DNA of 44,712 nt from Oscillospiraceae bacterium. GTDB lineage: Bacteria > Bacillota > Clostridia > Oscillospirales > Oscillospiraceae. The stretch lies in NCBI GenBank assembly GCA_031255955.1, contig JAIRRO010000117.1, positions 1 to 44,712 on the forward strand. Direction: 5' to 3'. A program made the translations under genes and the position numbers. A model generated the notes under the pieces. The model saw only the letters and a program-made list of their open reading frames with translations. It had not been told where the DNA came from and did not search any database. Positions 1 through 8,254 of the stretch are shown here, one piece after another (within the stretch, counting starts at the first letter, position 1; every line of letters starts with the position of its first letter).

Positions 1-145
1 AGGCGCCGAGAATGACGCCCGCCACAGCGTAGGACGTCAAAATACGCGCCGGTGTAAGTCCGCTTTTATCGATTAAAAGCTGCCCGACGGCGCAGAGCGC
101 TCCCCCGACGAAAAACACTTTAATAAACGTAAAAATCATATCCAT
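1..145 (-). CDS. spoVAE: Stage V sporulation protein AE (partial, N-terminal part)
   Basis: The first 48 codons are visible and the rest lies beyond the left edge. The translation begins MDMIFTFIKVFFVGGALCA and continues with a conserved GQLLID..LTPARIL block, typical of SpoVAE, a small inner-membrane protein of the SpoVA channel that moves dipicolinic acid into the forespore and releases it at germination. The visible part contains a hydrophobic segment at about residues 4-22. It follows spoVAD by about 37 bases on the same strand, as expected for a spoVA operon. The start is the ATG at 145 with a GGAG-like sequence about a dozen bases upstream. The identification is firm; only the missing C-terminus limits it. 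Confidence 0.88.
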   Translation of the reverse strand, partial: MDMIFTFIKVFFVGGALCAVGQLLIDKSGLTPARILTSYAVAGVILGA

Positions 146-182
146 TTCAATTTCGCTCCGTTTCGTTAAGCTCCCGTATGGT

Positions 183-1247
183 TTAAGCGTGGTTTTCAAT
201 CGATACCGCGTAGCATATGGACGGTATGCTCTCGCCCTGCTGCGCCGACAGTGAGGACATCATTGCGCCTGTTGCGGCAAACAACACGCGTTCCAAGCGT
301 CCCTTTTTCATCGCGCGCAGGATATACCCCGCCAGCACGGATGCGCCGCAGCCGCAGCCGGATCCCCCCGCTTGAACATCCTGATCCCCGCTCTCCGCCG
401 TCTTCCCCGCGGCAAAGCGGTTCGGCTTGTCCGCATTGCCCCGGGAATATATAAGCAGACCGCAGTCGGTGTAGTTTTTGCCGAGGCGTGGTCCGCCTCC
501 ATCAGAAAACAGCTCGCGCAGCAGCTCCGAGCCGAGCGCGCCGAGGTCGCCCGTTACAATCAAATCATAATAATCCGGCGCGCGTCCCGTGTCGTTAAAG
601 TGCGCCGAGAGCGTGTCGTATGCGGCGGGTGCCATCGCCGCACCCATATTGTTCGCGTCGCGAATCCCGGCGTCCACGATTCTGCCGGAGGTAAAGCGCG
701 TTATATACGGAGGGGCGGCGCTCTCCCCCACTATCACAGCTCCCGCGCCCGTCACCGTCCATTGCGCTGTCGGCGTGCGCTGTCCGCCGTATTCTAACGG
801 AAAACGAAACTGCCGCTCCGCGCCGCAGAAGTGCGACGACGTCATGGCGGCGGCGTTCGATGCAAAACCCCCGTCCACTGCCATAGAAGCGAGAATCAGA
901 CTTTCCGCCATGGTTGAGCACGCCCCGTACACGCCGAAAAACGGTATTCCGCTGCCGCGCAGCCCGAAGGCGGAGCCGACGCATTGATTCAACAAATCCC
1001 CGGCGAAAACGAAATCCGGCGAAGCCATATCGGCTTTCTTTAACGCCTCTGAAAGGGCGAGGCGCTGCATCTCGCTTTCGGCTTTTTCCCACGTTTCCAT
1101 ACCGAAAAAGCTGTCCTCATTCAAAATGTCGAATTCCCCGCGCAGCGGACCCTCGCCCTCTTTTTTCCCGCCGACACACGCCGACGCCAAAACGGACGGC
1201 GGACTTAAAAACGCGAATGTACGCTCGCCAAGTTTTTTATTAATCAT
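183..1247 (-). CDS. spoVAD: Stage V sporulation protein AD
   Basis: A 354-residue thiolase-fold protein of the SpoVAD family, which binds dipicolinic acid as part of the SpoVA complex. Family features visible are the GDLLNQC segment, the VYGACSTMAES block, the TSSHFCGAERQFR block and the C-terminal SGCGCGASVLAGY glycine/cysteine stretch. The frame is open to a GTG at 1259, but GGGGGTG at 1257-1263 is placed as a Shine-Dalgarno for the ATG at 1247, so that start is preferred. spoVAE follows directly. The usual upstream partner spoVAC is not here; instead there is a strong hairpin and then the etf operon. Expression would be expected in the forespore under sigma-G, but I could not find a convincing sigma-G promoter in the short upstream gap. 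Confidence 0.93.
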   Translation of the reverse strand: MINKKLGERTFAFLSPPSVLASACVGGKKEGEGPLRGEFDILNEDSFFGMETWEKAESEMQRLALSEALKKADMASPDFVFAGDLLNQCVGSAFGLRGSGIPFFGVYGACSTMAESLILASMAVDGGFASNAAAMTSSHFCGAERQFRFPLEYGGQRTPTAQWTVTGAGAVIVGESAAPPYITRFTSGRIVDAGIRDANNMGAAMAPAAYDTLSAHFNDTGRAPDYYDLIVTGDLGALGSELLRELFSDGGGPRLGKNYTDCGLLIYSRGNADKPNRFAAGKTAESGDQDVQAGGSGCGCGASVLAGYILRAMKKGRLERVLFAATGAMMSSLSAQQGESIPSICYAVSIENHA

Positions 1248-1316
1248 TCTGATTTTCACCCCCGTTGCGATTGTATATATCGCATAGCTTGTGCGATTTG
1301 GGGGAATTTATTACAA

Positions 1317-1352
1317 AAGCGCCGCCGCTCAAATGAGCGGCGGCGCTTCGCC
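1317..1352 (-). terminator. Rho-independent terminator after etfA
   Basis: A perfect 14-bp GC-rich stem (1317-1330 with 1335-1348, loop of 4) lies between the etfA stop and the spoVAD start. Read on the minus strand the stem is followed by TTTTGTAATAAATT, a moderate U-tract. It separates the etf transcript from the spoVA transcript. Confidence 0.82.
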
Positions 1353-1371
1353 GTGAATTTTTTTGCCGATT

Positions 1372-2553
1372 TTAGCCCAGCACTTCAAGCAGGGCGGGGA
1401 TTACCTTGTACAGGTCGCCGACGATGCCATAGTCCGCCACCTCAAATATCGGGGCGTTCTCGTTCTTGTTTATCGCGACGATATATCCGGAGTTTTGCAT
1501 TCCGGCAAGGTGCTGGATAGCGCCGGAGATACCGCAGGCGAAGTAAATCGTCGGTTTCACCGTTGTGCCTGTCTGCCCGACCTGATGACTGTGGTCAATC
1601 CATCCGGCGTCAACAGCCGCGCGGGACGAGCCAACCACGCCGCCCAGACGGTCAGCCAGCTGCTTTATCACCTTAAAGCCGTCCGGTCCGCCCAGCCCTG
1701 CGCCGCCGGAGACGATTATCTTCGCATCCGTGAGCGAAACCTGCTCGGTCAGCCCTTTTACAATCTCTAATACCTTTTGGCGAATGTCGCCTTCTTTATA
1801 CACGGGCGTCAGCTTGATCAGCTCGCCCTTTGCGCCTGACTTTCTTTCGGGCTTCTCCATAACGCCCGGGCGCACCGTGGACATCTGCGGGCGGTGGGAC
1901 GGGCAGAGAATTGTAGCCATCAGATTGCCGCCAAACGCCGGACGCGTCTGCATAAGCTTCTTATCCTCCGGGTCGATATCAAGCTGTGTGCAGTCGGCTG
2001 TCAGACCTGTGCCGCACTGAACGGCAAGGCAGGGTCCGAGGTCGCGCCCGATGTGCGTTGCCCCGAGCAGGACGATTTCGGGCTTATATTTCAGGATGGC
2101 TTCGTATATGACCTTTGTGTAAGAATCGGTGTTGTACGTTTTCAGCTCCGGCGCGTCGGCATAATACACCTTGTCCGCGCCGTACTCATAAAGCTCGTCA
2201 ACAAGGGTGTCAACCTTTTCGCCGCAAAGAATGGCGCAGAGCTTGCAGCCGATTTCACCGGCGAGCTTTTTGCCCTCTCCCATCAGCTCGATGGATACGT
2301 TCATCAGCTTGCCGTCGCGCTGCTCGGCGAAAACCCAAACGTCGTGATACAGCGTAACATCGACGGCGCCCTTCTTTTCCTCCGCGACGTTCTCGATTGC
2401 CTTAAACGGGCAGACGTCGACGCACTTGCCGCAGTTTGTGCACTTGGGTCCGATAACCGCAATTTTTTCTTGCATCGTTATCGCTTCAAAAGGACATTCC
2501 TTTACGCATTTTGTGCAGCCCTTGCACTTGTCGTTTAATATTTTTACAGACAT
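1372..2553 (-). CDS. etfA: Electron transfer flavoprotein alpha subunit with N-terminal 2[4Fe-4S] ferredoxin domain
   Basis: A 393-residue EtfA. Residues 1-55 are a ferredoxin-like domain with two complete cluster motifs, Cys10/13/16/20 and Cys38/41/44/48. The rest is the usual Etf alpha/beta and FAD-binding domain, including the GAGLGG and the C-terminal VGQTGTTVKP..YFACGISG signature that holds FAD. EtfA proteins with this extra domain are known in bifurcating complexes such as caffeyl-CoA reductase (CarE) and lactate dehydrogenase (LctC) of acetogens. With EtfB it should pass electrons between NADH, ferredoxin and the neighbouring acyl-CoA dehydrogenase. The frame allows a TTG one codon earlier, but GGGGGA at 2561-2566 sits 7 bases from the ATG at 2553. 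Bifurcation is an inference from family and context. Confidence 0.93.
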   Translation of the reverse strand: MSVKILNDKCKGCTKCVKECPFEAITMQEKIAVIGPKCTNCGKCVDVCPFKAIENVAEEKKGAVDVTLYHDVWVFAEQRDGKLMNVSIELMGEGKKLAGEIGCKLCAILCGEKVDTLVDELYEYGADKVYYADAPELKTYNTDSYTKVIYEAILKYKPEIVLLGATHIGRDLGPCLAVQCGTGLTADCTQLDIDPEDKKLMQTRPAFGGNLMATILCPSHRPQMSTVRPGVMEKPERKSGAKGELIKLTPVYKEGDIRQKVLEIVKGLTEQVSLTDAKIIVSGGAGLGGPDGFKVIKQLADRLGGVVGSSRAAVDAGWIDHSHQVGQTGTTVKPTIYFACGISGAIQHLAGMQNSGYIVAINKNENAPIFEVADYGIVGDLYKVIPALLEVLG

Positions 2554-2568
2554 CAATAAATCCCCCTG

Positions 2569-3357
2569 TTATATGACGTGCTTCTCTCGAAGCTTTCCGA
2601 CAAGCGCCGCCGCCATTTCGCCGATTGATCCGGACAGCATTTCGCCCTTGCCCTTGGGGGGAGGGGTGAAGCTACGGAACACCTGCGTCGGGGACGCCTT
2701 CAAGCCGCAGTCCTCGGCTTTCAGATTAATGTCGTTTTCATTCCAAATCTTGATTTCCGCTTTGTAAGCGTTCTCAATGCGCTCGACGGACATATAGCGT
2801 GGTGTGTTCAATTCTTTTACGGCTGTCAGCAGGCAGGGCATTTCGACCTCTATGACTTCATAGCCGTCCTCAAGCTGGCGTTCAACCACAACTGACTTCT
2901 TTTTAATTTCGCGGATTTTTTGGACATATGTCACGGACGGAATCCCGAGGCGCTGAGCCGTCTGCGGTCCCACCTGAGCCGTATCTCCGTCAATCGCCTG
3001 ACGCCCGGCAAAGATGATGTCATACGCGCCAATGCCGCGGATACCGGCAGCCAGCGTGGTGGATGTGGCGCATGTGTCCGCGCCGCCGAAGGTGCGGGAG
3101 GAGAGCAGATAGGCGTCGTCCGCGCCCATCGCAAGACATTCGCGCAGCATATATGCCGCCTGCGGAGGTCCCATAGAGAGGATGCTGACGCTGATTTTGG
3201 AATCCTTGTCCTTCAGCTGAAGCGCAGCCTCAAGCGCGTTTGCGTCGTCGGGATTAAGAATTGACGGCACGCCGTCACGAATAAGCGTACCCTTGACGGG
3301 GTCGATTTTGACCTCGTTTGTATCGGGCACCTGTTTTGCACAAACAATAATTTTCAT
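2569..3357 (-). CDS. etfB: Electron transfer flavoprotein beta subunit
   Basis: A 262-residue EtfB, starting MKIIVCAKQVPDTNEVKIDP, the standard EtfB opening. The AGRQAIDGDTAQVGPQTAQRLG block that contacts the nucleotide and the LPCLL-type recognition loop (here EMPCLLTAVKELNTPRYM) are present. EtfB pairs with EtfA to form the FAD-carrying heterodimer that docks on acyl-CoA dehydrogenase. The frame is open to a TTG two codons earlier, but AGGAGG at 3364-3369, overlapping the stop codon of the upstream dehydrogenase, is 6 bases from the ATG at 3357, so that start is used. The overlap suggests translational coupling. Confidence 0.94.
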   Translation of the reverse strand: MKIIVCAKQVPDTNEVKIDPVKGTLIRDGVPSILNPDDANALEAALQLKDKDSKISVSILSMGPPQAAYMLRECLAMGADDAYLLSSRTFGGADTCATSTTLAAGIRGIGAYDIIFAGRQAIDGDTAQVGPQTAQRLGIPSVTYVQKIREIKKKSVVVERQLEDGYEVIEVEMPCLLTAVKELNTPRYMSVERIENAYKAEIKIWNENDINLKAEDCGLKASPTQVFRSFTPPPKGKGEMLSGSIGEMAAALVGKLREKHVI

Positions 3358-3368
3358 ATCCAACCTCC

Positions 3369-4514
3369 TTATTTCTTCAGCAGCGCGCCGGATATAACCA
3401 TCTGCTGAACCTGGCTTGTACCCTCGAAGATCGTGAACACGCGGCAGTCGCGATAAATGCGCTCGACTTTGTATTCCTTTATGTAGCCATAGCCGCCGTG
3501 AATTTGAACGGCTTTTCCGGCTATCTCATTGCATATCTCCGTCGCGTAATACTTCGCCATTGACGCCGCCGTACCGGCTTCCGGACTGTTCATTTCTTTA
3601 AGCTGCGCCGCGCGATAGACAAGCTCCTTCGCCGCTTGCAGCTTTGTCGCCATATCCGCAATCATAAAGCTGATGGCTTGGAAATCCGCGATGCGCTGAC
3701 CGAACTGGCGACGCTCCTTGGCGTATTTAATCGCCTCGTCAAGCGCGCCTTGCGCCACACCGATGCTCATGGCGGCGACGCCGATACGCCCGATGTCCAA
3801 GGTTTTCATCGCGTTCTGGAATCCGCGGTTTTCCTCTCCGAGTATATCCGATTCGTGAACGCGCACGTCCTCCAGAATAATATCAGAGGTGGGACAGCCG
3901 ATGATGCCCATCTTATGCTCTGCCTTGCCGCAGGAAACGCCGGGCAGCTTCATATCCACGATGAAGGCTGAAATCCCGCGCGAGCCTTTTTGCGTGAGGT
4001 CGGTTTTCGCGTAGACGATTGCCCAATCCGCCACCGGAGCCGTGGTGATAAACGTTTTACGCCCGTTGAGTACCCAATACTCTCCGTCGCGTATCGCCGT
4101 TGTCGTTGTACCGCCGGCGTCAGAGCCCGCGCCCGGCTCTGTGAGCGCGAACGCCATAATCTTCTCTCCCGTTGCTATCGGCGGGAGATACTTTTTCAGC
4201 TGCTCCTCTGTACCGGCAAGCATCAGCGGTCCGCCGCCGAGGGAGTTCGGCGCGGAAACCCAAATGTCCGTCACCGCCGACACCCGTCCGAGCTCCTCTA
4301 ATATGATGACATAAGAGAGATAGTCGGAGCCTTGTCCACCGTACTCCTTGGGCGTTTTCACCCCGAAGAAGCCCGCCTTGCCCATTTTTGCGAGCAGCTC
4401 CGTTGGGTACGTTGCTGTCGCTTCGATCTCGTCCAATATGTCGTTCGTCAATTCCGTTTCCGCGAAATCGCGCGCGAGCTTCCGGATGAGATCATGCTTT
4501 TCCGAAAAAATCAT
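3369..4514 (-). CDS. bcd: Acyl-CoA dehydrogenase, short-chain (butyryl-CoA dehydrogenase type)
   Basis: A 381-residue flavoprotein of normal family length. Signatures seen are FALTEPGAGSDAGG and the FITTAPVADW flavin-binding block, the ERRQFGQRIADFQ helix, and the C-terminal QIHGGYGYIKEYKVER and IFEGTSQ, in which Glu364 is the expected catalytic base. It is the first gene of a three-gene operon with etfB and etfA, the usual arrangement for crotonyl-CoA reduction to butyryl-CoA coupled to ferredoxin reduction. No crotonase, hydroxybutyryl-CoA dehydrogenase or thiolase gene is nearby, so another enoyl-CoA substrate (for example caffeyl- or acrylyl-like) cannot be excluded. AGGAGG at 4521-4526 sets the ATG start. 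Confidence 0.9.
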   Translation of the reverse strand: MIFSEKHDLIRKLARDFAETELTNDILDEIEATATYPTELLAKMGKAGFFGVKTPKEYGGQGSDYLSYVIILEELGRVSAVTDIWVSAPNSLGGGPLMLAGTEEQLKKYLPPIATGEKIMAFALTEPGAGSDAGGTTTTAIRDGEYWVLNGRKTFITTAPVADWAIVYAKTDLTQKGSRGISAFIVDMKLPGVSCGKAEHKMGIIGCPTSDIILEDVRVHESDILGEENRGFQNAMKTLDIGRIGVAAMSIGVAQGALDEAIKYAKERRQFGQRIADFQAISFMIADMATKLQAAKELVYRAAQLKEMNSPEAGTAASMAKYYATEICNEIAGKAVQIHGGYGYIKEYKVERIYRDCRVFTIFEGTSQVQQMVISGALLKK

Positions 4515-4599
4515 TGCGTATCCTCCTGAATAATTTTGTGCAGCCTCCGTCGGCTGCCAAAAAGCGCGTCGAGCGGACGCAGTTTTTGACCTTACACTT

Positions 4600-4605
4600 A
4601 TTATA
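4600..4605 (-). promoter_or_regulatory. Possible -10 element for the bcd-etfBA operon
   Basis: On the minus strand this is a perfect TATAAT in the AT-rich gap about 85 bases upstream of the dehydrogenase start. No good -35 hexamer lies at 16-18 bases, so the promoter may need an activator (the divergent LuxR-type gene is a candidate), or the match may be chance. Confidence 0.35.
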
Positions 4606-4649
4606 AAGACTTTCGGGGAAAATTATATTATTTTCTTTACTACTTTTTC

Positions 4650-4678
4650 TTGAAAAGTTTCGTATTTTATGCTAAACT
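4650..4678 (+). promoter_or_regulatory. Sigma-A type promoter of the LuxR-type gene
   Basis: TTGAAA at 4650-4655, a 17-base spacer and TAAACT at 4673-4678, with TGC just before the -10 (extended -10). It lies about 70 bases upstream of the regulator gene. Confidence 0.6.
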
Positions 4679-4749
4679 GACGTTGACTCAATACCTAAAT
4701 ATACGTATCAGCGTTTCACGGCAATACTTATTTGAGAGGGGCAAGCTTC

Positions 4750-5529
4750 GTGAGCTCAACATTATTCGACTATGAATGGCAGTTTTTATTGCAGATGGTC
4801 ACGCGTATAAATTACTCGGAATCCTACGCCGATGTGTGCAATGTGATTCTTCAGCAGATAAAAACATTGATTCCGTATCAGAACGGGGTGGTCTTTCGCT
4901 CCGCGCGGCTGAAGGGGGACGTCGTCCTGTCGAATCCCATCACAACAGAGGACGTGGACGATGAATCCGACCACGCGTTTTTTACGGAGGGCGATTATCC
5001 CCACTGGAACGAATTTGTGATGGCGCCGTACAGCATAGTGTTTCGGCAGTCGGATATCATCCCCGCGGCAAAATGGGAGAAAACGCGCGTTTATCGCGAG
5101 GTATGGCTGCCGAAAAACAATTATTGGGGGCTGTTCGTGTCTCTTGTCCACGCGGACTCTCCGCTTGCCGTGCTGGGACTTATGCGCCCGCCCTCCGACG
5201 AGGACTTTTCCCCGCGGGACATTTATATCCTCAACGCATTAAAGGACCCCGTCGAACGAAAATTCAGCAGCATTTTTGAGAATAAGTATCTCAGAAACGG
5301 AAACCTTATATTCAGCGACCGCATCAAGAAGGCGCTGGCGCAATATAATTTTACGCGGCGCGAGACTGAAATCGTCGCCTTGGCGTGCAGCGGAAAATCG
5401 TCTGAGGAGATGTGCAGCCAGCTGTTTATCACCCACGCGACGCTTGCAAAGCACCTCTCAAACATCTACAGCAAGACAAAGGTGAAGAACAGAACGCAGC
5501 TGTTCAGCCTGTTCAGCAAGATTTTTTAA
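4750..5529 (+). CDS. LuxR/GerE-family transcriptional regulator with N-terminal GAF-like region
   Basis: About 259 residues. The C-terminal 60 residues are a GerE/LuxR helix-turn-helix: FTRRETEIVALACSGKSSEE, then MCSQLFITHATLAKHLSNIY and a final KVKNRTQLF. The first ~180 residues are mixed alpha/beta and resemble a GAF-type sensor, with no receiver aspartate pattern. A TTG at 4732 opens the frame, but GAGAGGGG at 4734-4741 stands 8 bases before the GTG at 4750, which is the better start. The gene is divergent from bcd-etfBA, so it may control that operon; this is context only. The ligand is unknown. Confidence 0.82.
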   Translation: MSSTLFDYEWQFLLQMVTRINYSESYADVCNVILQQIKTLIPYQNGVVFRSARLKGDVVLSNPITTEDVDDESDHAFFTEGDYPHWNEFVMAPYSIVFRQSDIIPAAKWEKTRVYREVWLPKNNYWGLFVSLVHADSPLAVLGLMRPPSDEDFSPRDIYILNALKDPVERKFSSIFENKYLRNGNLIFSDRIKKALAQYNFTRRETEIVALACSGKSSEEMCSQLFITHATLAKHLSNIYSKTKVKNRTQLFSLFSKIF

Positions 5530-5546
5530 TCCTCCGTTTTTTCGGC

Positions 5547-5575
5547 TTGCCAAGACAACCGCGACGTGCTATTAT
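5547..5575 (+). promoter_or_regulatory. Sigma-A type promoter of the rubrerythrin gene
   Basis: TTGCCA at 5547-5552, 17-base spacer, TATTAT at 5570-5575 preceded by TGC (extended -10). It lies about 75 bases upstream of the rubrerythrin start. Confidence 0.65.
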
Positions 5576-5650
5576 GTAGCACCGCGGCGCGAAATCGATA
5601 TGCCGCCGCGAAAAACAAAACACCAAATATGAAAGGAACGGTCAAATAAT

Positions 5651-6196
5651 ATGGCGAAGGACTTAAAAGGCAGCAAAACAGAAGCGAATCTTCTGGCGGC
5701 GTTCGCCGGGGAGTGTCAGGCGCGTGTGAAATACGGCTATTACGCCTCGCAGGCGCGCCGGGACGGCTATGAGCAGATAGCCGATATCTTTCAGGAGACC
5801 TCTGACAACGAGAAGGAACACGCCAAGATGTGGTTCAAGCTCCTGCACGGCGGGGCTGTGCCGCCCACAACAACAAATCTTGATGACGCCGCCGACGGCG
5901 AAAACTATGAATGGACTGATATGTACGCGGGCTTTGCCGCCGACGCGCGCGCGGAGGGCTTTGACGATATAGCCCGAAAGTTTGAGATGGTGGCTGCCGT
6001 CGAGAAGGAACACGAGGAGCGCTATCGCAAGCTGCTCGCCAACATCAACAGCGGACTGGTTTTCTCCCGCGACGGGGATACAGTGTGGATATGCGCCAAC
6101 TGCGGGCACATCGTTATCGGCAAGAAAGCGCCGGAGGTCTGTCCTGCTTGCGCGCATCCCAAGGCGTATTTTCAAATCAAAGCGGCGAATTATTAA
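5651..6196 (+). CDS. rbr: Rubrerythrin
   Basis: A 181-residue non-haem iron peroxidase of anaerobes that reduces hydrogen peroxide with electrons from rubredoxin or NADH. The N-terminal four-helix ferritin-like domain carries the diiron ligand motifs: Glu in AGECQAR, EKEH in the second helix, a later Glu in the FDDIARKFE helix, and EKEHEERY. The C-terminal rubredoxin-like domain has the CANC and CPAC pairs that bind one iron. Length and domain order are normal. AAAGGA upstream serves as ribosome binding site. It has its own promoter and is followed on the same strand by an FNT-family channel. Confidence 0.95.
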   Translation: MAKDLKGSKTEANLLAAFAGECQARVKYGYYASQARRDGYEQIADIFQETSDNEKEHAKMWFKLLHGGAVPPTTTNLDDAADGENYEWTDMYAGFAADARAEGFDDIARKFEMVAAVEKEHEERYRKLLANINSGLVFSRDGDTVWICANCGHIVIGKKAPEVCPACAHPKAYFQIKAANY

Positions 6197-6273
6197 ATAG
6201 TCGCGCGCGGCGCGGCTGCTAAAGCAAAAAATTATCTCTGCAAGAAATTATTTTTAAGGAATGGTTACGAAAG

Positions 6274-7107
6274 ATGAATTCACCAAAGGAAGTAGCTCAA
6301 AACTATCTGGCGATCGGGGAGAGCAAAACAAAGCTCTCCGCCGGACGCGCGCTTGTTCTCGCGATACTCGCGGGGATGTTTATCGGACTTGCGGGGGCCG
6401 GCGCCACCATAGCCTCCGCCACTATCGCCTCACCCTCTCTGGCTAAGCTCATCGGGGCGCTTGTTTTCCCCGTCGGTCTTGCTATGACGCTTGTTGCGGG
6501 CAGCGAGCTGTTCACCGGCAACTGCCTGATCATCATCCCCGTGTTGGAGCGCCGCGCGCGGCTCTCCGGCATGCTCCGCAATTGGTTTTTTGTATACATA
6601 GGGAACCTGATCGGCGGTCTGCTTGTCGCGGCTCTCGCGGTTTACGGCGGGACATTCAGTTTGTTTGACAATGCCGCCGCCGCGTCCGTTATCAACACCG
6701 CTGTTGCCAAGGTATCGCTCTCCTTCGGGGATGCGCTGCTGCGCGGCATACTTTGTAATTTTCTTGTTTGCATCGCCGTGTGGATGTCCTTCGCCGCGAA
6801 GGATGTGGTGGGCAAGATTTCAGGGCTGTTTTTGCCCGTGATGCTGTTCGTGCTGTCCGGCTATGAACACAGCGTCGCGAATATGTACTACATCTCCGCG
6901 GGACTTTTCGCCGCGAAATCCCCCGCATATGCCGCCGCTGCGACAGCCAATCTCACCAAGCTGAGATGGGATACAATGTTCACCAAAAATCTGCTGCCCG
7001 TCACCATCGGCAACATAATCGGCGGGGCGCTGCTTGTCGGCGCGGCTTACTGGTTTGCATATATCAGAGGCGGGGACGGCGCGAAGAAGCCCGAGCCGAA
7101 GAAATAG
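6274..7107 (+). CDS. Formate/nitrite transporter (FNT) family channel
   Basis: A 277-residue inner-membrane protein with six predicted membrane helices. FNT signatures are seen: AGSELFTGN in the loop after helix 2, RGILCNFLVCIAVWMSFAA in the fourth helix, and LSGYEHSVANMYY, whose His is the conserved central-pore histidine. Members form pentamers that pass small monovalent anions (formate, nitrite, hydrosulfide) or the protonated acids. Which one is moved cannot be read from sequence; in a fermenting anaerobe formate is plausible. The C-terminus is a short charged tail (KKPEPKK). No strong Shine-Dalgarno lies at optimum distance; AAGGA is about 14 bases upstream. Confidence 0.9.
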   Translation: MNSPKEVAQNYLAIGESKTKLSAGRALVLAILAGMFIGLAGAGATIASATIASPSLAKLIGALVFPVGLAMTLVAGSELFTGNCLIIIPVLERRARLSGMLRNWFFVYIGNLIGGLLVAALAVYGGTFSLFDNAAAASVINTAVAKVSLSFGDALLRGILCNFLVCIAVWMSFAAKDVVGKISGLFLPVMLFVLSGYEHSVANMYYISAGLFAAKSPAYAAAATANLTKLRWDTMFTKNLLPVTIGNIIGGALLVGAAYWFAYIRGGDGAKKPEPKK

Positions 7108-7118
7108 CTTCATATTAA

Positions 7119-8126
7119 ATGGACAGTGTAAATATTTTCGGCAAATCCGTCAACAAAAACGGCTTTGGCGCGTTGCCGATTCAGCGCATACCGGCGGACG
7201 ACGCCGTCCGCCTGACGCGTCGCGCGCTGGAAAACGGGATTACATACTTCGATTCGGCGCGCGCGTACACCGACAGCGAGTATAAGCTCGGCTTGGCGTT
7301 TGAGGGGATGCGTGAGCGCGTTATCATTGCCACCAAGACGATGGGCGGCACGGTTGAGCTGTTTTGGCGGCAGCTTGCGGAGTCACTTGAGCTGCTGCGC
7401 ACCGACTATATCGATGTGTATCAATTCCACAACCCCGCGTTTTGCCCCAAGCCCGGCGACGGCTCCGGTCTGTATGAGGCTATGCTGGAGGCGCGTGAGC
7501 AGGGTAAAATACGGCACATCGGCATCACCAATCACCGTCTTCCGATAGCCCGCGAGGCTATGGAGTCCGGTCTTTACGAGATAATTCAATATCCCTTCAA
7601 CTATCTTTCGTCCGATGAGGAGACTGCGTTTGTCCGCGAATGCGGGGAGCGCGGCATCACCGTTGTCGCGATGAAATCGCTCTCCGGCGGGCTTATCACA
7701 AGCTCCGCCGCGGCTTACGCGTATCTGCGTACATTCGCGAATGTGCTGCCCATCTGGGGGATTCAACGCGAGCGTGAGCTTGACGAATTTTTATCTTACC
7801 AGGACAACCCGCCGCAGCTTGCCGGGGAAATTCTTGAGACTATATCCTGCGATAAGCAATCGCTCGGCGGGGATTTCTGCCGCGGCTGCGGATATTGTAT
7901 GCCGTGTCCGGAGGGCTTTGAGATTCCGACGCTGGCGCGACTCTCTCTGCTCCTGCGGCGCGCGCCGGAGGCTGTCTATTTGACGGATGACTTTGCGCAG
8001 CGCGTTGAGGCTATTGAAAACTGCCGCCACTGCGGTGCCTGCACATCCAAGTGTCCCTATTCCCTCGACACGCCGCGCCTCCTGCGGGACAATCTTGAGG
8101 ACTACCGCGCGTTCAAAAAGCTCTGA
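7119..8126 (+). CDS. Aldo/keto reductase with C-terminal 2[4Fe-4S] ferredoxin domain
   Basis: A 335-residue protein. Residues 1-240 are an aldo/keto reductase TIM barrel (FDSARAYTDSEYKLG holding the catalytic Tyr, IATKTM with the Lys, YIDVYQFHNP, and GKIRHIGITNH). The last ~90 residues hold two ferredoxin-like Cys clusters, CRGCGYCMPCP and CRHCGACTSKCPY. This fused family is common in Clostridia; the natural substrate is generally unknown. The Fe-S domain suggests electron exchange with ferredoxin instead of, or beside, NADPH. It follows the FNT channel by about 11 bases, so the two are probably co-transcribed. The 128-base gap after it holds only a weak 5-bp CACAA/TTGTG hairpin and no clear terminator. 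Confidence 0.9.
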   Translation: MDSVNIFGKSVNKNGFGALPIQRIPADDAVRLTRRALENGITYFDSARAYTDSEYKLGLAFEGMRERVIIATKTMGGTVELFWRQLAESLELLRTDYIDVYQFHNPAFCPKPGDGSGLYEAMLEAREQGKIRHIGITNHRLPIAREAMESGLYEIIQYPFNYLSSDEETAFVRECGERGITVVAMKSLSGGLITSSAAAYAYLRTFANVLPIWGIQRERELDEFLSYQDNPPQLAGEILETISCDKQSLGGDFCRGCGYCMPCPEGFEIPTLARLSLLLRRAPEAVYLTDDFAQRVEAIENCRHCGACTSKCPYSLDTPRLLRDNLEDYRAFKKL

Positions 8127-8254
8127 GGTTAGGCGACCGTATAGTATGAGGTTCTAGTACACAATTTTTGTGCGAAGCATCATATCAAAGAGAGGCAGGA
8201 TACAGGATTCTCGCGCAATCACACAATAATTTTATACCTTTACATCCATCACCT

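Noticed and set aside
1260..1316. Possible sigma-G promoter upstream of spoVAD
   Set aside because: The best pair (GTAATA, 17 bases, CAAGCTA on the minus strand) deviates at too many positions to claim.
8127..8254. A terminator or small gene in the convergent gap between the aldo/keto reductase and fmt
   Set aside because: Only a 5-bp CACAA/TTGTG hairpin and no plausible coding frame with a ribosome site.
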